Source: an uncultured Lachnospiraceae bacterium | GTDB taxonomy: Bacteria > Bacillota > Clostridia > Lachnospirales > Lachnospiraceae | Reading direction: 5' to 3' | NCBI GenBank assembly: GCA_900550285.1 | Contig: URRW01000052.1 | Coordinates: 1-5,582, forward strand | DNA length: 5,582 bases | Shown here: one piece after another, positions 1 to 4,478 of the stretch | Layout of the letters: every line of letters starts with the position of its first letter | Position numbering within the stretch: position 1 is the stretch's first letter | Position numbers and translations under genes: made by a program | Notes under the pieces: generated by a model | What the model was told of the DNA's origin: nothing | Database searches by the model: none | Seen by the model: only the letters and a program-made list of their open reading frames with translations

Positions 1-74
1 ATACAGGACAGCAGAAAGCAGCACAGGCACGCGGCCGTGTTGATAAGTTCAATAAGAAATACGGTATTAAATAA
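1..74 (+). CDS. rpmE: 50S ribosomal protein L31, C-terminal end (partial)
   Basis: Only the last 23 codons are in the window; the gene starts upstream of base 1. Reading from base 3 gives TGQQKAAQARGRVDKFNKKY followed by GIK and a TAA stop at 72-74. The TGQQ...RVDKFNKKYG ending is the well-known C terminus of bacterial L31, a small protein of the large ribosomal subunit that bridges the central protuberance to the 30S head. The N-terminal part, which would show whether the zinc-binding Cys ribbon is present, is not visible. A strong terminator follows 15 bases after the stop, so rpmE looks like the end of its own transcript. L31 upstream of DUF1385-prmC-prfA is a familiar order in Clostridia. 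The identification is secure despite the short length. Confidence 0.95.
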   Translation, partial: TGQQKAAQARGRVDKFNKKYGIK

Positions 75-88
75 GAAGCGAATGAAGC

Positions 89-123
89 AGGCTGAGGTGG
101 GATCATCTCAGCCTCTTTTCTTT
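89..123 (+). terminator. Rho-independent terminator after rpmE
   Basis: The arms AGGCTGAGGT (89-98) and ATCTCAGCCT (105-114) form a 10-bp stem with one G-T pair and a 6-base loop, followed directly by the T-rich run CTTTTCTTT (115-123). It lies just after the rpmE stop codon and is on the right strand to end that transcript. Confidence 0.9.
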
Positions 124-150
124 ACTGAGAATACGTTAGTTTTTCAGTAA
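122..150 (+). other. Second, AT-rich hairpin between rpmE and yqhQ
   Basis: The arms TTACTGAGAA (122-131) and TTTTCAGTAA (141-150) can pair over 10 bp with one G-U pair and a 9-base loop. The left arm starts inside the T-run of the rpmE terminator. It has no T-run of its own, so it is not a standard terminator. It could be a 5'-leader or mRNA-end structure, or chance in AT-rich DNA. The rest of 151-234 holds a further weak 7-bp hairpin (172-178 with 188-194) and no convincing sigma-A promoter; a TAAGAT at 195-200 lacks a good -35 partner. Confidence 0.3.
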
Positions 151-234
151 TTAAAAATCTGTACAGGTCAGACTGAGAAAGCAATTCTCTTAGTTAAGAT
201 TCCGGCAGACAGTAAAGGAGAAAGCAGGGAAATT

Positions 235-1158
235 ATGCGATCATCGAATATTGGCGGACAGGCAGTGCTGGAAGGCATTATGATGAGAAACGGCGGAAAG
301 TATTCTGTGGCAGTACGAAAGCCGGATGGAGAGATAGAATCAGAAGTGTGGGATTATCATAGTGTGATTCCGTGGAAAGTTCTTCTGAAAATTCCTTTTA
401 TAAGAGGAATATTTAATTTTGTGGATTCTCTTGTTCTTGGAATGAAGACGTTGATGTATTCTGCTTCGTTTTTTGAGGAAGAAGAGGAAGGCGAACTTTT
501 GACGAAAGAAGAGGCGCAAAAGAGAGAAAAGAAAGAGAAGATCATTATGAACATTACGGTAGTCATTTCGTTGCTGGCGGCTGCGGCATTGTTTATGATA
601 CTGCCCTATGTGCTGAGCGGACTTTTGAAACGGGTGACGTCATCCCGTGTTGCGGTGACTGTTTTTGAAGGTGTGATCCGTGTTGCGATCTTTTTGATTT
701 ATATTTTTCTTATTTCAAGGACAAAAGATATAAAAAGAACCTTTATGTATCACGGGGCAGAGCATAAGTGTATTAACTGTATCGAACACGGATTAGAACT
801 GAATGTGGAAAATGTGAGGAAAAGTTCAAAACAGCACAAACGATGCGGAACAAGTTTTCTCTTTTTTGTGATGATCGTAAGTGTGATATTTTGCTTTTTT
901 ATTACGGCGCAGTCACAGGTGATGCGCATTGTTATCAGGTTGGCGCTTCTTCCTCTTATTGCAGGTGTTTCTTATGAAATCATCAAATTGGCAGGCAACA
1001 GTGACAATCCGGTTGTGAATCTTTTGAGTAAGCCGGGAATGTGGGTTCAAAATATGACGACGAAAGAACCGGATGACAGTATGATCGAAGTGGCGATCTG
1101 TGCGGTAGAGAAAGTGTTTGACTGGCGGGAGTGGCAGGAGAAGAACAATGAATTATAA
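235..1158 (+). CDS. yqhQ: DUF1385 (YqhQ-type) integral membrane protein
   Basis: This is a 307-residue protein of the DUF1385/YqhQ family, whose molecular function is not established. Family marks are the N-terminal NIGGQAVLEGIMMR (residues 5-18), the central FMYHGAEHKCI (170-180) with conserved His and Cys, and HKRCGTSF (201-208). Hydrophobic segments at about 105-130, 139-161, 207-224 and 231-250 indicate several membrane spans; a highly charged stretch (about 81-103, a run of Glu then Lys/Arg) precedes the first. The conserved His/Cys motifs between spans hint at metal binding, but that is inference. ATG 235 is favoured because the family motif begins within five residues. AGGGA (226-230) sits close upstream, and a stronger AAGGAG (215-220) is 14 bases away, rather far. 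The 3' end overlaps prmC by 11 bases, suggesting coupled expression with prmC and prfA. The gene is AT-rich, like rpmE and prmC. Confidence 0.9.
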   Translation: MRSSNIGGQAVLEGIMMRNGGKYSVAVRKPDGEIESEVWDYHSVIPWKVLLKIPFIRGIFNFVDSLVLGMKTLMYSASFFEEEEEGELLTKEEAQKREKKEKIIMNITVVISLLAAAALFMILPYVLSGLLKRVTSSRVAVTVFEGVIRVAIFLIYIFLISRTKDIKRTFMYHGAEHKCINCIEHGLELNVENVRKSSKQHKRCGTSFLFFVMIVSVIFCFFITAQSQVMRIVIRLALLPLIAGVSYEIIKLAGNSDNPVVNLLSKPGMWVQNMTTKEPDDSMIEVAICAVEKVFDWREWQEKNNEL

Positions 1159-2011
1159 AGAAGCGTATGCATGGGGCGTCGAATTGTTAGAAAAGGCATG
1201 CGTCGAAGAGTCAAAGATCGATGCATGGTTTTTATTAGAATATGTGACAAAGATCAGCAGGGCAGTATTTTATGCATACCCGGAAAAAGAATTGACTGAA
1301 GAAGAAAAAATACAGTATGAAGAGTGTATCAAAAGGCGGGCAGAGAGGATTCCGCTCCAACATATTACCGGGGTACAGGAATTTATGGGACTTCCGTTTC
1401 TGGTAAACGAACATGTACTTATTCCCCGTCAGGATACAGAAGTTCTTGTAGAACAGGCTTTGTGTCTGCTTGAAAAAGAAAAGAAACATAAGGAAATAGT
1501 CCGGATTCTTGATCTTTGTACCGGATCAGGCTGCATTCTTTTGAGTATGCTGCATTATGTAAGAAGGAAACGAAAAATAGATATTTACGGCGTCGGCTCG
1601 GATATTTCAAAAGAAGCGCTGGCTGTTGCGGTTGAAAATGCGAAAAAGCTCGGTATAGAAGCGAAGTTTGTGCAAGGAGATCTGTTTGAAAACGTAGAAG
1701 GAAGTTTTGATATGATTCTTTCAAACCCGCCTTACATACGGACATCTGAAATAGAGCGGCTCCAAGAGGAAGTCAGATTTCACGATCCTATCAAGGCATT
1801 GGACGGAAAAGAGGACGGTCTTTATTTTTATCGGATCATCGTGAAAGAAAGCAGACAGTATTTAAAGCGCGGCGGATGGCTTATATTTGAGATCGGAAGC
1901 GATCAGGCGGAAGCGGTAAAAACGCTGCTTCAAGAGGCTGGGTATGAAAATATTGAAGTGAAAAAAGATCTTGCAGGACTTGACCGCGTCGTATATGGCA
2001 TGTATAGTTGA
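1148..2011 (+). CDS. prmC: Peptide chain release factor N5-glutamine methyltransferase PrmC (HemK)
   Basis: This cytoplasmic SAM-dependent enzyme methylates the side-chain amide of the Gln in the GGQ motif of RF1 and RF2, which improves peptide release. The protein has 287 residues, a normal length. The N-terminal helical domain (1 to about 70) ends in QHITG (71-75). The Rossmann methyltransferase domain carries IPRQDTE (92-98), the SAM-binding DLCTGSG (122-128) and the catalytic NPPY (193-196) that binds the glutamine amide. ATG 1148 is chosen over the in-frame TTG at 1118: AGGAG (1136-1140) lies 7 bases before it, and MNYKEAYAWG is a typical start, whereas the TTG would add ten atypical residues. 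It overlaps yqhQ by 11 bases, indicating translational coupling. Its substrate RF1 is encoded next, a very common and functionally sensible pairing. Confidence 0.96.
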   Translation: MNYKEAYAWGVELLEKACVEESKIDAWFLLEYVTKISRAVFYAYPEKELTEEEKIQYEECIKRRAERIPLQHITGVQEFMGLPFLVNEHVLIPRQDTEVLVEQALCLLEKEKKHKEIVRILDLCTGSGCILLSMLHYVRRKRKIDIYGVGSDISKEALAVAVENAKKLGIEAKFVQGDLFENVEGSFDMILSNPPYIRTSEIERLQEEVRFHDPIKALDGKEDGLYFYRIIVKESRQYLKRGGWLIFEIGSDQAEAVKTLLQEAGYENIEVKKDLAGLDRVVYGMYS

Positions 2012-2028
2012 AAATAAGTTTGCCGCAA

Positions 2029-2052
2029 GCCCATTAGCTTTAGACAGTGGGT
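2029..2052 (+). other. Weak hairpin in the prmC-prfA gap
   Basis: GCCCATT (2029-2035) can pair with AGTGGGT (2046-2052) over 7 bp with two G-U pairs and a 10-base loop, followed by AGTTTTA. The short T-run makes it at best a weak or partial terminator. The remaining gap (2012-2122) has no convincing promoter: TTTACA (2056-2061) and TATACA (2076-2081 or 2088-2093) are not well spaced. Whether prfA shares the yqhQ-prmC transcript is therefore undecided. Confidence 0.25.
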
Positions 2053-2075
2053 AGTTTTACAAAGTGTATAGAAAA

Positions 2076-2112
2076 TATACAGGACAGTATACAGATAAGG
2101 TGTACAGGAAAG
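2076..2112 (+). repeat. Three imperfect 12-base repeats before prfA
   Basis: TATACAGGACAG (2076-2087), TATACAGATAAG (2088-2099) and, after one base, TGTACAGGAAAG (2101-2112) run head to tail. The last unit provides the AAAGG that serves as the prfA ribosome binding site, 9 bases before the ATG. A similar TGTACAGGTCAG occurs at 160-171 upstream of yqhQ. The role is unknown; replication slippage is the simplest origin. Confidence 0.45.
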
Positions 2113-2122
2113 GATAAGAGAA

Positions 2123-3205
2123 ATGTTTGACAGATTAGAAGATTTGTTAATTCGATATGAAGAAGTTATGGGAGAGTTACAGGAGCCGGGTGTGGCGGAC
2201 GATCCTGTAAGGTTTAGAAAACTGATGAAAGAGCAAAGTGATCTTGCGCCGATCGTAGAGGCTTACAATGAGTACAAGCAGTGCAGGCAGAACATCGAAG
2301 ACAGTCTGGCGATGCTGGAGGAAGAGAGCGATCCGGAGATGAAGGAGATGCTCAAGGAAGAGCTGGGCGCAGCCAAGGCGCGGGTTGGGGAGCTGGAGCA
2401 GGAGTTAAAGATCCTCCTTTTGCCGAAAGACCCCAACGATGAGAAAAATGTCATCGTGGAGATTCGGGCAGGCGCAGGCGGCGATGAGGCGGCACTGTTT
2501 GCCGCGGAAATCTACCGGATGTATGTGCGCTATGCGGAGCGGCAGCGCTGGAAGGTGGAAACGATGGACGTGGAAGAGATCGGCATTGGCGGCATGAAAA
2601 ATGTGAGCTTTATGATCTCCGGCCAGGGAGCCTATTCCCGTTTGAAATATGAAAGCGGCGTACACCGGGTACAGCGCGTGCCGGAAACCGAGAGCGGCGG
2701 GCGTATCCATACATCCACGATCACGGTGGCGATCATGCCGGAGGTCGAGGATTTTGACGTCCAGATTGATATGAACGACTGTAAATTTGACGTGTTCCGC
2801 GCATCCGGCAACGGCGGCCAGTGCGTCAATACGACGGATTCTGCCGTCCGGCTGACCCATCTACCGACCGGAATTGTGATTTCCTGTCAGGATGAAAAGA
2901 GCCAGCTGAAAAATAAGGATAAGGCGTTAAAGGTGCTGCGCGCAAAGCTGTATGACTTAGAGCAGCAGAAGCGCCATGACGAAGAGGCAGAGCTGCGCCG
3001 CAGCCAGGTCGGCACGGGCGACCGTTCCGAGAAGATTAGGACGTACAATTTCCCGCAGGGACGTGTGACCGACCATCGGATCAAGCTTACCCTGTATAAA
3101 ATCGACGCGATCATGGACGGCGACATCCAGGAGCTGATCGACCACCTGATCGCCGCCGATCAGGCAGCAAAGCTTGCAAAATTGAATCAGAACGAAATTG
3201 CCTGA
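2123..3205 (+). CDS. prfA: Peptide chain release factor 1 (RF1)
   Basis: RF1 recognises UAA and UAG in the ribosomal A site and triggers hydrolysis of peptidyl-tRNA. The protein has 360 residues, the usual length. Visible parts are an N-terminal helical domain with a coiled-coil-like, Glu/Lys-rich stretch (about 1-105), GAGGDEA (117-123), the anticodon-like PxT tripeptide as PET (187-189), which marks RF1 rather than RF2, and the catalytic GGQ (231-233) within ASGNGGQC. Q233 is the expected PrmC target. The form NGGQC instead of the common AGGQH is, as I recall, usual in Clostridia. ATG 2123 is supported by AAAGG (2109-2113) and a normal RF1 N terminus. The gene ends in UGA, which RF2 decodes, so RF1 does not terminate its own synthesis. 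Two oddities are a change from AT-rich to GC-rich codons after about codon 50, and two extra copies of its final ~19 codons directly downstream. Confidence 0.98.
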   Translation: MFDRLEDLLIRYEEVMGELQEPGVADDPVRFRKLMKEQSDLAPIVEAYNEYKQCRQNIEDSLAMLEEESDPEMKEMLKEELGAAKARVGELEQELKILLLPKDPNDEKNVIVEIRAGAGGDEAALFAAEIYRMYVRYAERQRWKVETMDVEEIGIGGMKNVSFMISGQGAYSRLKYESGVHRVQRVPETESGGRIHTSTITVAIMPEVEDFDVQIDMNDCKFDVFRASGNGGQCVNTTDSAVRLTHLPTGIVISCQDEKSQLKNKDKALKVLRAKLYDLEQQKRHDEEAELRRSQVGTGDRSEKIRTYNFPQGRVTDHRIKLTLYKIDAIMDGDIQELIDHLIAADQAAKLAKLNQNEIA

Positions 3206-3223
3206 TCGGCTTGGATCAAGGCA
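3199..3223. other. Hairpin at first repeat junction, over the prfA stop codon
   Basis: TGCCTGATC (3199-3207) pairs with GATCAAGGCA (3214-3223), giving 9 bp with one bulged A and the 6-base loop GGCTTG. The UGA stop of prfA (3203-3205) lies inside the left arm. There is no T-run on either strand, so this is not a canonical terminator. A related perfect hairpin, CCTGATCG/CGATCAGG (3145-3152 with 3157-3164), lies inside the coding copy. Confidence 0.6.
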
Positions 3224-3255
3224 GCGAAACTGGCAAAGTTGAATCAGAATGGAAT

Positions 3256-3280
3256 TGCCTGATCGGTTCCGATCAAGGCA
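3256..3280. other. Hairpin at second repeat junction
   Basis: TGCCTGATCG (3256-3265) pairs with CGATCAAGGCA (3270-3280), giving 10 bp with one bulged A and a GTTC loop. It also covers the UGA that ends repeat copy 2 (3260-3262). No T-run follows on either strand. No clear intrinsic terminator is visible for prfA or for the convergent ogt, so these symmetric hairpins may be the only 3'-end structures available to both transcripts; that role is inference. Confidence 0.6.
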
Positions 3281-3322
3281 GCAAAGCTTGCGAAGTTGAA
3301 TCAGAACGAAATTGCCTGATCA

Positions 3323-3814
3323 TTACCGACTCTGTTCCAGTTCCAGCAGGAATTTTTTGACCTGATCGCCGCAGGCATAGCCGCCAAGGTTGCCGTTTTT
3401 ATGGATGACCCGGTGGCAGGGCACAAGGATGATGAGCGGATTGCGGTTATTTGCCTGACCGACGGCGCGGACGGCTTTGGGGCTTTGGATGGAGCAGGCG
3501 ATGTCCTGATAGCTGCGCGTCTGCCCGTAGGGGATCGCGCACAGGGCGTTCCAGACGCGCAGCTGGAAGGCAGTTCCCCGACAGCGGATGGGAAGCTCGA
3601 AAGCCCTTCTTTGTCCGGCAAAATATTGTCCGAGCTGTTTTTTTGCCTGTCTGAAAAGTTCCGTTTCCAATCCGGGAGCTGCGGAGGGGCAGCGAGGGTT
3701 AAAGCTGCCCGGAATATCGGCTGCTTCCCGCAAAGACAGCTCCGTGATAAAGCCGTTTTCCTCCGTCATGGACAAAAGCCCGATGGGGCTGGGAAAAAGA
3801 TGGCGAAGGATCAT
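3323..3814 (-). CDS. ogt: Methylated-DNA--[protein]-cysteine S-methyltransferase
   Basis: This suicidal DNA repair protein transfers the alkyl group from O6-alkylguanine (and O4-alkylthymine) to its own cysteine. It has 163 residues, typical of the Ogt/MGMT single-protein form. The N-terminal RNase-H-like part covers about 1-78 and the DNA-binding/active-site domain about 80-163. The active site PCHRVI (132-137) contains the acceptor C133 and H134; E160 lies 27 residues later, completing the Cys-His-Glu relay. Y102, the arginine finger R116 and N125 fall at the same distances from the Cys as Y114, R128 and N137 of human MGMT. The protein therefore looks intact. ATG 3814 overlaps the upstream gene's TGA (ATGA), with AAAGGGA about 9 bases before it, so translation is coupled. 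It converges on prfA, and its TAA stop (3325-3323) is one base beyond the prfA-end repeats. Confidence 0.96.
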   Translation of the reverse strand: MILRHLFPSPIGLLSMTEENGFITELSLREAADIPGSFNPRCPSAAPGLETELFRQAKKQLGQYFAGQRRAFELPIRCRGTAFQLRVWNALCAIPYGQTRSYQDIACSIQSPKAVRAVGQANNRNPLIILVPCHRVIHKNGNLGGYACGDQVKKFLLELEQSR

Positions 3815-4257
3815 TGCCGGCTGTCCCTTTTTTTGTAAAGAAGGAGTTCAGGATCGCTTCCGTTGCAGCCGTAGCTGCATACGAGCAGCATATCCGTGTC
3901 CGCCACGACGCCAAGGCATCTGTCGCTGCCGGGAATTTCAATCTGGTTTCCGAAGTAGATCCGGTTGTCTTCCAGAAATTTTACGGAGCTTTTGTCCGGA
4001 AGGGAATACGCCAGATTCACATAAAAACCGTTCAGCAGATTCAAGCCGTCTACATGGAGATGCAGGATGCCGAGAGAGTTGATTTCGTCGATCAGCTCTT
4101 TTTTTAACGCGTGAAAAGCGTCAAACCCGCCCTGCCGGATACGTTCGGCGGCAACACAGGTCCCGCCGAAGGGGCGTCCGTCCGTTTTGATACAGCCGCC
4201 GCACTCTGTCTGGCGGGGGCATTCGGAGCAGCAGTCAGTGCCGCAGATAGATAACAT
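3811..4257 (-). CDS. Cys-rich DUF3795-like protein of unknown function
   Basis: This is a 148-residue protein with a Cys-rich N terminus: C5, C9, C10, C13, C19, C22 and C34, spaced CX3CCX2CX5CX2CX11C, the last within PFGGTC. This pattern resembles DUF3795-type proteins, which are likely metal- or cluster-binding; I assign the family from memory. A mixed alpha/beta part follows, with LNGFYVNLAYSLPD (about 75-88), KFLEDNRIYFGNQ (93-105), SDRCLGVVADTDMLLVCSYG (111-130) and GSDPELLLYKK (133-143). There is no signal peptide or membrane span. ATG 4257 is well supported by a perfect AGGAGGT six bases upstream and by the conserved Cys motif beginning at residue 5. It is the first gene of an operon with ogt (ATGA overlap) and has its own promoter divergent to feoAB. 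No enzymatic function can be assigned; a metal-linked role is inference from the cysteines and neighbours. Confidence 0.85.
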   Translation of the reverse strand: MLSICGTDCCSECPRQTECGGCIKTDGRPFGGTCVAAERIRQGGFDAFHALKKELIDEINSLGILHLHVDGLNLLNGFYVNLAYSLPDKSSVKFLEDNRIYFGNQIEIPGSDRCLGVVADTDMLLVCSYGCNGSDPELLLYKKRDSRQ

Positions 4258-4263
4258 AACGAT

Positions 4264-4270
4264 ACCTCCT
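4264..4270 (-). promoter_or_regulatory. Strong Shine-Dalgarno site of the DUF3795-like gene
   Basis: On the minus strand the sequence reads AGGAGGT, then six bases, then ATG (4257-4255). This near-perfect match to the 16S rRNA tail fixes the start codon and predicts efficient translation of the first gene, with ogt following by coupling. Confidence 0.9.
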
Positions 4271-4293
4271 GAGAAAATGTTTTTTATGGGAAA

Positions 4294-4323
4294 ATTATAC
4301 TACGTTTAGGGGGAGGCTGTCTA
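4294..4323 (-). promoter_or_regulatory. Sigma-A type promoter for the DUF3795-like gene and ogt
   Basis: On the minus strand TAGACA (4323-4318, five of six matches to TTGACA) and a perfect TATAAT (4299-4294) are separated by 18 bases. Transcription would start near 4287, giving a leader of about 30 bases with the SD site. The palindrome TATCCGGATA (4322-4331) touches the -35 from upstream. Confidence 0.8.
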
Positions 4324-4331
4324 TCCGGATA
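4322..4331. promoter_or_regulatory. Perfect palindrome TATCCGGATA in the divergent promoter region
   Basis: This is a 10-base perfect palindrome overlapping the -35 edge of the minus-strand promoter. A second CCGG-centred palindrome, TTCCGGAA (4355-4362), lies 32 bases further (centre to centre), about three helical turns. Such an arrangement is compatible with a dimeric regulator acting between the two promoters, but no known operator is recognised. Confidence 0.35.
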
Positions 4332-4367
4332 AAGCAAGGCAGCGTAGGTTTTCTTTCCGGAAGGGTA

Positions 4368-4401
4368 TTGCATTTTGACAGCTATGTGCGTATAATATAA
4401 C
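4368..4401 (+). promoter_or_regulatory. Promoter region of feoAB (two overlapping candidates)
   Basis: A perfect TATAAT (4391-4396) lies 17 bases after a weak -35 TTGCAT (4368-4373). Alternatively a perfect TTGACA (4375-4380) is followed after 15 bases by TATAAC (4396-4401). The perfect -35 and perfect -10 are only 10 bases apart and cannot work together. Either pairing would start transcription near 4403-4408, giving a leader of roughly 70-75 bases. An inverted repeat TAAC-CGGA-GTTA (4398-4409) sits at the -10/start region, where a repressor would block it; iron control is expected for feo genes, but neither a classic Fur nor a full DtxR box is evident. Confidence 0.7.
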
Positions 4402-4417
4402 CGGAGTTAGTCGTATA

Positions 4418-4440
4418 AAGCTGCGGTTTGGTTACAGCTT
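4418..4440 (+). other. Inverted repeat in the feoAB leader
   Basis: AAGCTG (4418-4423) and CAGCTT (4435-4440) form a 6-bp stem with an 11-base loop in the 5' leader, followed by an A-rich stretch rather than a T-run. It may be a small leader hairpin or a binding site; it is not a terminator on the + strand. Confidence 0.35.
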
Positions 4441-4478
4441 AAAAATAGGCGAAAAAAGTAGAATCAGAGGAAGAATCA

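Larger units (their letters stand above)
3145..3321 (+). repeat. Tandem triplication of the prfA 3' end
   Basis: Three direct copies run head to tail: 3145-3200 (56 bases, inside prfA), 3201-3257 and 3258-3314 (57 bases each), plus the stub CCTGATC at 3315-3321. The 57-base unit equals 19 codons, and the CCTGATC anchors at 3201, 3258 and 3315 are exactly 57 apart, so copies 2 and 3 stay in the prfA frame behind its UGA. In that frame they read SAWIKAAKLAKLNQNGIA-stop and SVPIKAAKLAKLNQNEIA-stop, against the genuine end DQAAKLAKLNQNEIA-stop. Over the 14 shared codons (3164-3205 and equivalents) seven sites vary; six are synonymous third-base changes, and one changes Glu to Gly. The array fills the whole gap between prfA and the convergent ogt stop codon at 3323. 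Confidence 0.95.

Noticed and set aside
1118..1147. TTG start for prmC ten codons upstream
   Set aside because: ATG 1148 has AGGAG seven bases before it and gives the normal PrmC N terminus; the extension lies wholly within the end of yqhQ and is not family-like.
1..2087. Identical ATACAGGACAG at 1-11 (rpmE) and 2077-2087 (prfA leader)
   Set aside because: The first copy encodes the conserved (Y)TGQQ of L31, so its sequence is explained by coding; an 11-base match over 2 kb is best treated as coincidence.
2012..2122. Promoter or tRNA-like element between prmC and prfA
   Set aside because: No well-spaced -35/-10 pair and no cloverleaf could be drawn; only the weak hairpin and the 12-base repeats stand up.
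2405..2860. Minus-strand 151-codon frame inside prfA
   Set aside because: It is opposite a highly conserved RF1 region with the PxT and GGQ motifs; composition is typical of an antisense shadow.
3206..3322. CRISPR array or mobile-element ends
   Set aside because: The repeats are 57-base contiguous copies of the prfA end with no spacers, no cas genes, no terminal inverted repeats and no transposase or integrase in the window. Att-site scars remain a hypothesis only.
3401..4107. Plus-strand open frames of 97-164 codons across ogt and the Cys-rich gene
   Set aside because: They lie opposite ogt and the DUF3795-like gene, which have recognisable catalytic or Cys motifs, good SD sites and an ATGA overlap. 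The plus-strand products are low-complexity Arg/Ser/Gly-rich with no motif.
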